Assembly: GCA_036172665.1 (NCBI GenBank)
Contig: CM069869.1
Coordinates: 992,001-1,056,000 of the forward strand
Direction of reading: 5' to 3'
Length of the DNA: 64,000 nucleotides
From: Prosopocoilus inquinatus
Lineage: Eukaryota > Arthropoda > Insecta > Coleoptera > Lucanidae
The notes beneath the pieces are model-generated. The model had not been told where the DNA came from. It ran no database searches and worked only from the letters and a program-made list of their open reading frames with translations. The position numbers were made by a program, and so were the translations under genes. Of the stretch, positions 33,501-43,380 are shown piece by piece; the stretch's first letter is position 1, and each line of letters starts with the position of its first letter.

Positions 33501-34929
33501 CGGCCAGCACAATCCAGAGCTTCCATATTGTGTCATGCTTAGGGGCGATGTGTTTGAAAGCGACACCCTTTTCGATCGAAGCACAGAATTATATCTGCAT
33601 GCTCTGCATTTAAAACAGTTGAACAAGGTTTCGTCTGCCACAGACTTGGTGAGACTTGCCGAACAATTTGACGAGATGGTACATAAGGAGGTGGAAGTGA
33701 CTTACGATAATGTAGTGCAAGCTTTAGCCTTTGCCATTGTCGAATTGGAACGGAGCAAGTCGACGATTGCCAGTCCGGCTCCAGATGATAATCGTCAATC
33801 AGAAAAAGTATAAATCCTCACTTTTATTTCATATTAGATGATCGATGGTTTCGTAGGACGATACAGAAAGAAGTATGTTAGCAACCCTGTATTTCCTGAC
33901 GATTTTAACAAGGTTATTCAGTAAGTGTAGTGAAGAAGAGAGGTTGAACATTAACAGAATGGTATCCTCGTTGAATCATCTGCAAGTGAAGCGACATGAC
34001 GGGAAAACACTCTTGCATGCGGCGTGTGACACCGGCCCTAGGACTTATAGCTGGAGTCTTGACGAGTAAGCGTATGCGTTTCAGCACTTGTATTTAAAGC
34101 TTTATTATACACGTGTCTTATAAGGCAAATAAATTACGAAAGGAATGTTTAGCCACGAGTGGGCTAATTTTTCTTGAGTGATTTATTTGCCGTTAAGGCA
34201 CGAGTGGAATACATAGTTTTATCCAACACCTGTTTATTATGAAGTCATAATTTGAATTTGAAAAGTAACAGTTTAATTATGAGTTCATAATTCCACTAAT
34301 GTTTTCTAGACCTCATAATATATTCTAAATCGGCATTATTATGACTTCATATTAGACAGAGTCTTGGATAAAATAGTAAATATCCTTTATTGTCTATTGT
34401 TAGCAATTATCCATGCGTTGAGACAGCGCAGTTGTTGATACGATGCGGTGCCGATGTAAACGCCAAGGACTATTGCAGAAACACCCCCTTCGACCTGATA
34501 GTAACTAACCAGGACTACATTTCTGATTTCAAGATACTACAGGTTATAAAGGTTCTTTCAGAAGCAGGCGCTCACATATACTGCCTCATTAATAAATATG
34601 AAACGTCCCCGGATTCGAAAAGAGCTGGTAAGTTAGTGTTGTTCCAATCGCTTGGCGGATTGAACTTATCTCTGCAACTAAGCCCGAATCTTTCTTTTTA
34701 ATGATGATAATCTTTATTTGTTTTTATGATAGACATAGCTGAATTAGTCAAGTCGGAAGAGAATTTAAGTGTGACGTCTCTGAAGTGTATTGCAGCGGTT
34801 GCTGTAAAATCGCATGAAGTAAGTTATCAAGGTCAGGTACCGCAAGCTCTCGAATACTTTATAGAATTGCACGATACTACTTACAGTTCATCTGATGAAT
34901 CTTTTTTCCCAAGTTTTGAAGCGAACTAA
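27517..34929 (+). CDS. fem-1: Fem-1 homologue (FEM1B-like), 7 exons, 655 aa
   Basis: Exons: 27517-27636, 27760-28170, 28225-28565, 33342-33807, 33857-34065, 34404-34627, 34733-34929 (TAA). Phases close throughout. FEM1 proteins are substrate receptors of CUL2 ubiquitin ligases that recognise C-terminal degrons. The N-terminal ankyrin block includes TTALWCAARRGYLKGVELLV and GATALHYAAEYGHLSILKAL. After it come EALELLGASYAN and the TPR-like middle region (GLHMEALTIRERILGQHNPE, ALHLKQLNK), then two C-terminal ankyrin repeats (KTLLHAACD, LLIRCGADVNAKD) and the closing SLKCIAAVAV region. ALWCAA and ATALHYAAE are closer to FEM1B than FEM1A/C. Intron 3 (28566-33341) is 4.8 kb and full of repeats, with a weak donor GTCAGG. 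Exons 4 and 5 are bracketed by inverted MITEs. Confidence 0.95.
28604..28828. mobile_element. hAT-like MITE, 225 bp, perfect 8 bp target duplication
   Basis: Starts CAGGGGAAAGAA and ends TTCTTTTCCCTG, with tcagcccac / gtgggccga continuing the inverted repeat. gtcattag flanks both ends (28596-28603, 28829-28836). It lies in fem-1 intron 3, 38 bp after the donor. Confidence 0.92.
28837..30858. other. fem-1 intron 3, central part
   Basis: Contains a 90 bp hairpin at 29373-29462 (arms tttttcgcgactaacc / ggttagtcgcgaaaaa) and an A-rich low-complexity tract at 30180-30720. No coding sequence seen. Confidence 0.5.
30859..30935 (-). repeat. Truncated hammerhead repeat, copy R5
   Basis: 30859-30898 (minus strand) keeps GAAAC, stem III, the GTA triplet and the 3' stem I strand. 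The core CUGANGA, the 5' side of stem II and the 5' stem I strand are missing. At 30899 the text jumps directly to the element's 5' module (gtcaaaaagcgatcgcagg). This copy cannot fold as a hammerhead. Confidence 0.75.
31662..31814. repeat. Near-perfect palindrome, 62 bp arms, 28 bp spacer
   Basis: The left arm 31662-31723 and right arm 31752-31814 are reverse complements except for one extra A. The right arm is the 5' module of the hammerhead repeat, so two 5' modules face each other head to head. Confidence 0.92.
31752..31980 (+). repeat. Hammerhead-bearing repeat, copy 3 (best preserved)
   Basis: Runs gtctatcctactgcaatg ... attttatctgttcatcattc ... ribozyme ... atcaaaaacgatttgcac and ends in an A-rich run. 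About 225 bp, no coding capacity. Confidence 0.85.
31865..31953 (+). ncRNA. Type I hammerhead ribozyme, family 1, copy R3 (type copy)
   Basis: Core: CTGAAGA 31893-31899; stem II AGCCC (31900-31904) with GGGCT (31911-31915); GAAA 31916-31919; stem III closed by A31919-T31926 and C31920-G31925 around AGCT; GTC 31925-31927, with predicted cleavage after C31927. Stem I: 31928-31934 pairs with 31886-31892 (7 pairs). A small internal loop (31935 against 31883-31885) follows, then 31936-31941 pairs with 31877-31882, and after one G-G mismatch pairing continues to G31865-C31953. The asymmetric loop in stem I is where loop-loop contacts of natural type I hammerheads normally sit. No protein is encoded. 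Confidence 0.88.
32368..32465. repeat. ~21 bp minisatellite, about four units
   Basis: The unit gtgaaggaaaatgtttgaaa recurs with small changes four to five times. The same motif, reverse complemented, appears at 39050-39115. Confidence 0.8.
32931..33175 (-). mobile_element. MITE in fem-1 intron 3, minus orientation
   Basis: ~53 bp inverted arms (ttttatccaacacctg ... caggtgttggataaaa) enclose a centre with aggtctatataac. The sequence continues right to about 33175 (ttatttgccttataagg). The whole is the reverse complement of 34118-34378. Confidence 0.85.
34118..34378 (+). mobile_element. MITE in fem-1 intron 5, plus orientation
   Basis: Begins cttataaggcaaataaat and ends cttggataaaa. Same family as 32931-33175 in the opposite orientation, somewhat more diverged. 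Confidence 0.85.
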
Positions 34930-35335
34930 CAGGAAGTAACTCGGGTTCTTTGTCAGAGTAGGCAGTTTAGGCTGAGATTTTTGTTGGTATTATTATGAAA
35001 TATAGACGTCAGATGAATTGGATACATAAAATAAAATTTCGTACAACTTTATTTCCTGTGATTTTTCTTTCCTCAAAATCGTACGGTTTAAATATGTACG
35101 TTTTTACAGGTGACACTTAAAAATTGTGAAAGCATTTGTAAAGTCTGTCACCTAGCTACTAGTTAAGCAAAAAAAATTAACACCAATTCCGCAACTTATG
35201 ACACATAACAGATTGTAACGAACTATTTTATAATCTAACAACCGCGAAAGCGCATAAAAAACAAGACAAAATAAAATGTAACACGTGACGCGTGAAGCGC
35301 GACAACGCGAAAAATGTTCAAAAGAAAAACGAGAA
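34930..35335. other. Region just downstream of fem-1
   Basis: Probable 3' UTR, then repeats. gatttttgttggtattatta near 34977 echoes catttttgttggtatcac near 29341 in intron 3. Confidence 0.4.
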
Positions 35336-35940
35336 GTGACGCTAATTATAATTCCGCTCTGAAGGAGCCTCAATTTAAACCAGTGAAAACGATACAAAAT
35401 AACAAGGTGTAAACGAGACTTCAACAACAGTACGATTACTTGGGGATCTACAAGATCTACAAGAAAAATAAATAAATTAAGTAAACAGCCGTATGGTAGA
35501 GGCCCAATTCAGTGAGGTTGCCGCCGCAAAAAAAATAATAAATCCGCGGGTTCACACCGTGCCGCACGAGTCGACGCCGCAAAAAGACAGACGGTTCGAG
35601 CTTAAGTGGTTGTCAAAGAAAGACGGAAAAACGACAAAAAGTGACGCTAATTATAATTCCGCTCTGAAGGAACCTTAATTTAAACCAGTGACAACGATAT
35701 AAAATAACAAGGTGTAAACGAGACTTCAACAACAGTACGATTACTTAGGGATCTACAAGATCTACAAGAAAAATAAATAAATTAAGTAAACACCCATATG
35801 GTAGAGGCCCAATTCAGTGAGGTTGCCGCCGCAAAAAAAATAAAATAAATCCGCGGGTTCACATCGTGCCGCACGAGTCGACGCCTCAAAAAGACAGACG
35901 GTTCGAGCTTAAGTGGTTGTCAAAGAAAGACGGTTTTCCA
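35336..35940. repeat. Tandem duplication, two ~305 bp units
   Basis: gtgacgctaattataattcc starts at 35336 and again at 35641. The two units are nearly identical, including gaggcccaattcagtgagg and agacagacggttcgagctta. The 61-codon frame spanning them is not a convincing gene. Confidence 0.92.
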
Positions 35941-37560
35941 CGATCCAAACGGGCCCTACTTGTCTCGGTTCCCGGACGTTCGAGCTTTACTTCTCTCTAA
36001 GGCGTTAGTTGAGTCGGCATCAGGAACAAAAAAAAAAAAAACGGCGAGACAGAAAGGCTGAGCTGCGGCGTCGGATTCCTCAATTTGAATCGTCAGGTTT
36101 CCTTACGACGGGCAAGGGTGTGTGTAGGCCCCACACAAGTTGCTCATGAAAGTACATTAGCACCCTCGCACGTTGTTAACCAAATCCGCTAACAGCGGTC
36201 CCAACAGCAACGGGCAAAACTTTCTTGCGGTGTAAAAGCCCGAAGAAAAACGAGGGTCAAATTAAACTTCAAAAGTAGCACAGAAACGAGACCATCACCA
36301 CAAGCGACGTGCGTAAGTAAAGTGAAGAAAGCGCGCGCCACTCAAAAGCATCCACGATCTTACGGACAACGACCGGACTCGTAACAGAAATTGAAGACAT
36401 ATTCCCTCAACGCAAAAACAAAACAAGCAAGATTCATAAAACTACGAAAACGTAAATTTCACACCTCAGTCCACCAGTAAATACCTATTTATTCGGATCC
36501 GAATGGTGTAACTAAATTTACGTTCTAAATTTACGTTAACATTAACGCAAATCAAACAATTCAAAAGTCCTGAAGGGACTTAATATTCATGCGAACGTTT
36601 ACATAGATTTCGTTCCTATCTAGTCACACAAAAATGTTCAAATCGAGCCCTTAAATCACGGAGTCGATAAAATTCTTATCAAAATATACGTAGAGGCACG
36701 GTAAAAAAAGAAAAGTTCGACCTTGTCTCTGGAGATAATATGGTCACGGCTCTCCTTCGAAGGGCTAGCGATCAGCGGAAAAATGCGTTCAACTCGCCCC
36801 CATGAATTATTTCGCAGTGGAAGGGCCAGAAACAATGCGTCAGAAAGGGTTATACACCGGAGACTAGAAGCCTAACAGTGAAACGAAGAAAGACGTAAAG
36901 CACACACACAACGATTAAACTCACGATGAAATTAGGCACCAAGCTGACACAAGCGCATGAAATCGCTGTTTATCTCAGGTAAATCAATTGGAGTCGGTCA
37001 AAGGCCGTAAGGTATATTTCTCCCCCTGGGAAAATGTTTCTTCGCCACACAAAAAATACGCACAAAGTACAATTGGTTTACCTAAGCTCTAAATAGAAAA
37101 TGGAGTGTTGCTAACTCGATTCGTGGAGTGCCGAAAAAAGGAACAGACATAAAGAAAGAAGGAACGAAAATAATTCACCAAAATAAGAAGAATCTTAAGC
37201 AAGCTCGAATAAAACGGAAGGTCAACGGTGATGAGAGCGATCTCGAAACAGGCGGAAAATGTTGCAACACGCTTGAAACAATTACAAAAAAGAAAAAAAA
37301 ACAGACTGAAAGGCGTCTCCCGGAAGAAACTAAAAGGCAGTTTAATTCGCTTAAATTTTACGAAAATAAAACGAGCGTTATCTCTGCGTCAAAGTTACGA
37401 CGGAGAAGTCAATGTAGAAAAACATTTAATTGAACAATATTCCGGGCAATTTTTTCTTAACAAAAAAAGCTCATAGCGCTTGCATTAGAGATGGCCTCGT
37501 AAAAAAAAAACAGAATTCACTTGCGGAGAGGGGAACAGGGTTCGGTCTGTTTATACACGG
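35941..37560. mobile_element. Probable decayed retroelement-like region
   Basis: GC content is higher than the surroundings and one strand is purine-rich, with Lys/Arg-rich open frames (37128-37433, 37228-37476) that have no recognisable domain. Texture matches 47.4-49.3 and 53.0-55.1 kb. I see no reverse transcriptase or integrase motif. Could be a large non-coding retrotransposon derivative. Confidence 0.3.
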
Positions 37561-37611
37561 AAAGCGAACCGAAGATTCTATTAAAACAAAATAATACCGA
37601 TAAAATTATTA

Positions 37612-38265
37612 TACAGGATGCCTTGAAATATCAAAAGAATTTCAAACTGTAACAAGTCGTTTTAAACAGTGCCATTTTGGGAAAAGAAGCATTACAGGAA
37701 GCCATAATTGTCTATTTCTCGCTTTCGGCCATGTATTGACATATAATTGTTATACTTCTTACCTTTTTATATCTTGTGTTTATTTTATAATTTAACTTTT
37801 ATCTTTATTCTCTGCTAATATTGTACCTTAAATCGAATAAAAGTTCGACGCCCTTCAATTTTAATACAAATATGAATAAAATAATTGAGGGATTTGTGGC
37901 CCAATAAGTTACTTACAGAGTAGCTTTGCAATACATGCTATCACTGTGATACAGAGTATATTTAATGCAAATATTGAGTATGATAACATTTTGATTACTG
38001 TGATATATTTCAGGCAAACTATATGTATGTATATGCTTCATCGCTGATATTTTGTATACTTACATAACTTAAACAGGGTCCGCCACTCAAGGAAGGCACA
38101 CGGCATACGTCAGCCGTAATAGTTATTTATTATTTATCTCGCTTTCAAAGTGATTTGTATGCATTAGATTGCCGTGATAGACACAGGCGACCTACACTGA
38201 AATTCTAATTGTGTAACTTCCTAGACGATTGTATGTGCCTAATACTGGCATTGGCTCACCCTGTA
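37612..38265. mobile_element. Possible mariner-type non-autonomous element
   Basis: The ends TACAGGATG (37612) and CACCCTGTA (to 38265) form a short imperfect inverted repeat flanked by TA on both sides. No transposase. Short ends make this tentative. Confidence 0.4.
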
Positions 38266-38439
38266 TAATATGTTCATTACTGTAACATTTTAATTTCTGT
38301 GATACTTATTTATGTAACTTACTTACGTTGCCTACTGTGATATTTTGTTGACAAGATTTGATGCTAGGTGCAAATGAATAAATTTATCTGTCTGTTTCTC
38401 TGTCTATAATTTAAAGCAATTATTATTATTATTGTAGTT

Positions 38440-39040
38440 TCATTCATCAACTGAGATGGATACAGAATGAAAGAAAAACGAAGAATTACAGAAAAGAAAA
38501 CGTCAATAAAATGCGAGAAAAAAAAAACAATTCGATTAATAAAAGCAAAAGAGCAGTGCTCTTAACGAAAGTATAAAGAACTGAAAAAAAAAAAAAGGTT
38601 GATGACAAAGATGAACAAGAAACAATTTAATCTTGTTTCGAAAAATAAAATAAGAACAAGTAGAAAACAGAAGACAACCGAAAACACCAAATGTGAACAA
38701 TAAATTTGATAAAAACAAACAAGAGAGAAATACGAAAGCATAAAATGAATGAAAAAAAAGGAACGGAAGTACTACGACGTTAAGATTGACAAAAAAGTGA
38801 AAATCGATGACAGTTTTGGCATATAAAATCTCCTAGGAAACAAAAGAGAACTGTAATAAGGAGCCAATAAAATGGGAAAACCAATTTGATTAAAAGAAAA
38901 GGAAAATACAAAAAACGAAAAGGACTCGGCAAACAAGAAATAAAGTAAATAAAAAAACGGTGATTCTCCGGCCGAAAACTTTTGCAAGTCAAGAAACTGG
39001 CAGGAAACGAAAGGACAAACCGGGTTTATGGAAACATTGG
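38440..39040. other. A-rich low-complexity tract
   Basis: Mostly A with scattered G and C. Open frames on the minus strand rich in F, L and S are T-run artefacts. Confidence 0.5.
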
Positions 39041-39049
39041 ATTAACAGC

Positions 39050-39245
39050 ATTCTCCTTCACATTTTTCAAACATTTTCCTTCACTTTCTCTAAAGATTTT
39101 CCTTCATTTTTTTCAAGTCCCTAGCTGCCACGAGACCCCAATGGCGAGCAGCCCAAACAGCGCGCAGCGCTTTCTTCGACTTCCACGAGTTCTCTGTGAA
39201 AGTGCCTCAACTTCCACGAGTTCTCCGTTCAAGAACTTTAAATTT
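39050..39245. repeat. Minisatellite (reverse of 32.4 kb) and ttccacgagttctc repeats
   Basis: 39050-39115 repeats ccttcacatttttcaaacat and close variants. 39178-39245 has three spaced copies of (t)tcca/tcgagttctcYgtg. Confidence 0.65.
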
Positions 39246-40985
39246 CATGAGTTCTCTGTGCGGGTTGTTCTGGTTTACTAGATTTAGAAAACAATTAGGT
39301 ACTAGGTACTAAGACGTCCTCTAAGTTGCTAAGTCTGAACTCGATTATATCTGGATCTGCATTAGCTGACGTCTCAGCGTCTGCCTCCTCCCTCACTCTA
39401 GTACTTCCCCGGTTACCAAATCTTATCTTAACTACTTTGTTGTTCAATGGCGGCCACACAGGCTTCTCACAGTATCTGTTGTTGCCTAAAGACGATATCA
39501 AAATGTATTCCGTGTACGAAACGACTGTCACTTTAGTTAGAGATACACTATCGCTTCGATCATATTCACTTGTGCAAGAACGGAACAGACATGTTTGGTA
39601 GAGCTGGGCTGTGCATTAAAAGATTGCCTTCATTGGTTGCATTGATCCAGACGGGAGGGTTTGGGTACGTAACGCGTTACGTCATGTCACGTGATAAATT
39701 CCATTGGGCGTATTAATCAGGTTTTTGTATTGTATGGTCAATAAGACCATATAACTGATTCCATTTTCAGTGATTTAAATTAAGCTTTGGGAGACAGATT
39801 AAAAGTCACTTTTTTACCTCACTGTGACGGTTAGATGTTTCGTGTGACGTCACGAGTTACTTCTGCGGGGGGGGGGGGGACTTCAAACTACAGATTTAAA
39901 TGGGAACGAGGCAACCTGCTATGCAATCAACCTTGGATACCCGCAATTACTCGCGCCACCTAGTAGACAGTAGCCGAAAGTTCATCTTACAGATTTCTGT
40001 AACGTTGCTGAAGTGCGTATGTTTTGCATTTGGCTTTTACTTTTCTAAAGGGAGGCAGATTGCGTCGTTAACGTACCTGACGAGTTGCGAATCCAAACCG
40101 TCCCCACTTGATCAAGGCAACCTTTAATACCAACATACATAGTTCGGTCAATCCGACACTACGAACTTTGGCCAGTGTTCCAAAGTTGCGCGAAAGAAAC
40201 CAAACGTCGTTACAGTTACCCCTTTTATGTCTAGCTTTGTGAATTTCTTTTCTCCGAGGATTTGTAGTAGGGCAGGTAAAATATACTATGTAAAATATTA
40301 TTTTTTATTACATTTTACTAAAAAGCATTTTGTTTTGTTTTTTAAATTATCTTTACAAGTGTTGCATATATAGTTTCTACTTAAAATTATTTCCTTATTA
40401 CAGGTTACATATTTCCTGGAGACTTCCAGTAACAGCTTCTTCCACATCATCAAGAAAAAGAAGAAATCATGGAATGTGGATTACAACAAATTCATGCAAT
40501 TTTAACAGTTCTTTTTAGAACTATCAAAAAGTAAACCAGTAGACTTTATTTTTTTGAAAATCTTAGAACTATCTTATTCCGGCGAACTCTTCATAGTACA
40601 AAAATGCTCTAGTGACGTCATACTCGAGCTGTGACGTCATCAAGTTAAAAATGTTAATAACTTCGGTTGGATTGGTTGACAAATGCCCCCGCCCCCCTTG
40701 CGATAAGGAAGAATGTTTAGATTCGTTGTATTATAAAAAGCAGAAAAATAGGAATAGTAAATACATTAAAAAATGATAAAATAGAATAAAATAGGTAAAA
40801 TAATTTTTGCAACAAATCCGTAACTCATATATTTATTTATTTATTTATTTATTGCTAGAAATTAGGCGTACAGTGTAACGTATTTGGTGGCCTTTCAATT
40901 TCTAAAATACAGTTGGTTGATCCGGAGTTGCGAAATGTTCGGATTATCGAACGAAAAACAAAATAATATCCATTTTCCTAGTTAC
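39246..40985. other. Non-coding region
   Basis: Contains a 13 G run at 39867-39879, several gtgacgtca motifs (39680-39860, 40610-40640) and a TTTA microsatellite near 40830-40853. Short frames only. Confidence 0.45.
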
Positions 40986-41900
40986 CAGGGTCGGAGCAGG
41001 GCAAGCAAGGCATGAGGACGTCGATTAAGAACGATTTAAGCGCAACTCGAACAATTTCAAGGTCAACCAAACTCGATCTAACAAATGGAAAATTATTTTG
41101 GTTTTCCAAAATATTCAACATCCGCTCAAGCCAACTGAACCCGACTTAACTCCATTCGACACAAGGGATGAATTAAGAAAAGGAAATATTACAGAAATTA
41201 AAATCAAAAAATAAAGCTCAACAAATTCCAAGGTCAACCCTGAATTCAACCTAACTGTATTCAATTGAGGCAAAAAATTTTAAATGCAAAAAATGAAAAG
41301 TAAAAAATTAAAAAGAACAGAACGATTAAAACAAGTAAAATAGCGACATCTTACTATCGCTTTTTGACCTAACATTGCAATTGCGAATAAATTGGGCAAG
41401 TCGTTTTTGGTCTGCAGTGGGAATGTTGAGCTACGTTTCTGCTGAAGAAGCCCCAAGCAGGGCTGAAACAGCTGTCCAGAGGCTGCTCGAGGTTCTCACT
41501 GCAATCAAAAACGATTTGCACAAAATTTTTCTAAAAGATTAAAACAAGCTTCTACCATTGTCAAGGTCAAGCAAACTCGACCCAACAACTGAACTCCATT
41601 CTGTTCAACCCTAGCAAACAAGTTTAAATAAAAAAATTAAAAAATGACGTTAATAAATAAGTGAAAAAGAAATTTCGACGTCAATCTAACCAAATAAGTC
41701 CAATCCAAGCATAAAAACATTAATGCAAATTAAAATGAACCTCAGCAAATCTCAAGGTCAACTGAATAAATTACTAATAAAAGAACCATATTCTTTTATA
41801 ACTTCGGATTTACGGCCTATCAATAAAAAGTAGAGATTAGTTTTGTTTTTTGTCAAGCCAAGCAAGAATAAAAATAAAAATAAAAAACTAAAAAAAAAAT
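40986..41900 (+). mobile_element. CAGGGYCGG-family fragment, copy C, with nested hammerhead repeat
   Basis: Begins CAGGGTCGGAGCAGGGCAAG at 40986. The filler (caaggtcaacc, aactcgatctaacaa, caactgaactccattctgtt) recurs in copies A and B. Right end not defined. Confidence 0.4.
41414..41502 (+). ncRNA. Type I hammerhead ribozyme, family 1, copy R4
   Basis: CTGAAGA 41442-41448, stem II AGCCC/GGGCT, GAAA 41465-41468, stem III closed by A-T and C-G around AGCT, GTC 41474-41476. The flanking stem I strands pair over the same 89 nt span, with one change (gttgagc for gtcgagc) that leaves a G-T pair. The 5' module upstream (41340-41385) is inverted relative to copies 2 and 3. Confidence 0.85.
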
Positions 41901-42025
41901 ACCATTAAGTGCCATGAACTTAGTTTTTCCGTACTTTAGAATTGGCAAGTTTTTCAGGACTCGCAGAAAAATCGCGACTCTGCTCGTCGTTTCGAACGCT
42001 AAAATGCCCTTGTGACGTCATACTG

Positions 42026-42095
42026 TCACGCTTAGGGTGGTGACTCCACCATGTCACGCTTGGGTGTTGCCTCCACCCTGTCGCGTTTAGAGCTT
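42026..42095. repeat. ~27 bp minisatellite, 2.5 units
   Basis: tgtcacgcttagggtggtg and tgtcacgcttgggtgttgcc are consecutive variants, followed by a partial tgtcgcgttt. Confidence 0.75.
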
Positions 42096-42159
42096 TAAAC
42101 ATAGTTATTTTATAAAAGTTGATACCTTTTATTAATGTTTAATTTAGTTTGATGTGGGT

Positions 42160-42700
42160 TTTTCCTAATTCAAGACGGGGTGGTTGCGATTCGGGGTCGT
42201 CTGTGCGGCGGCTGTGCTTAGCGCTGGTCTGGCGTGTATCGACGTACTTTGCGTCCGGGCTGTAGCTGCGATGTCAGGGTCGGCTCGTTGCGGCGTTTAC
42301 GCTATCAAGGACGGATTACCTTGGTCGATCTTATGGCCCTGGACGAAGTGGCGCAGCAAGCAGGGGTGTGGTGATGGCTTCAGCTGGCAGGCTGGTGCGG
42401 CTCCCCGGAATTGGAGTTGACCGGGTTGAAGTCGGCAGATTCTGGTTGGAGGTTGACGGCGGTGGCAGAGAGGCGTCCTATGATCGGCGTCAAGATGCTG
42501 GCGATCTTGGGATCAGCATCCTAGGTCTTGGAATGGTTCCGGGTGGCTCCCCTTCTTCGAGATGGCAAATGATACCAAATCGGAATAGCTCCTGGATCGA
42601 CTGCGAGGGCGGTTCCCCTTCTTACAGTAGTCATTAAGCCTACCGGAGTCTGGTTCGACTGCTTGTCCAAATTTTACTCGCACTTTTTATACGCAATTTT
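42160..42700. other. GC-rich island of unknown nature
   Basis: A 540 bp stretch far richer in G and C than its surroundings. Two overlapping frames (78 and 89 codons) have no recognisable domain. It could be a retroelement leader or a transferred segment; nothing allows a choice. Confidence 0.35.
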
Positions 42701-42929
42701 TGTTGATTCGCGCATTGCGTTATTCGTAACATGCCCGGCATTCAATTGTATTTATTACCTACTTGATGAAATCGTTTGCCCTAGTTGTCGCGATTCTGTC
42801 GATGTTTTATTTTGAAACGAGAACCGTGTTATATCGGGTTACCTAACGCATTGTTATGACCCTGTTGAAATTGCTCTCGATTTCACGAGCCCATGCTTTA
42901 ATAATTTCTTTACATTATTTTTTAACGAA

Positions 42930-43380
42930 AAACTCCCATCGTGACAATACGCTAGCTGTGACGTCATCAAGTTAAAAATGTTAATAACTCCCTTATTTAT
43001 AGTTCAAATTCGACGCGCCTTCGCGATGTTCTGAGGCCCGCAAGGGACGCAACCGTACCCTCAAAATCGTCGGATTATCTTTAAAAGCGAAAAGTATATA
43101 AAAGGGCTGCGCAGTAGAAAACGGAGGGCCGTAGGGCTGCGCAGTTGATTTTTGACAGTGGGCACTGCTCGTCGGATAAAAAAAAATCTTCTTTCGAATG
43201 GCACCCTCAAATCGCCCCTAAGGGCTCAAATAAAAAAGTTCCATTTTTCAGGCCTCGCAGAAACATCACGATTGGCTCGCTGAAATTCCCTTGTGACGTC
43301 TCTCTTGATTCAAACTTTTTGAACAACATCTTAATATATGTATGCACATCTGTACAGGAATTATAACAAAATAAAGAAGA
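42930..43380. repeat. Dispersed repeat with tgacgtca motifs and a TATA-like box
   Basis: ctgtgacgtcatcaagtt at 42957 repeats 40630 with ~20 more matching bases after it. The segment at 43245-43300 (cctcgcagaaa ... cccttgtgacgtc) repeats 41955-42015. tatataaaagggctgcgcag at 43095 is TATA-like and its second half is duplicated 35 bp on. Confidence 0.55.

Noticed and set aside
39867..39879. G-quadruplex from the 13 G run
   Set aside because: A single homopolymer run, no spaced G-tracts; more likely replication slippage.
40075..40105. CTGACGA as a further hammerhead core
   Set aside because: The following text lacks GAAA and a stem II.
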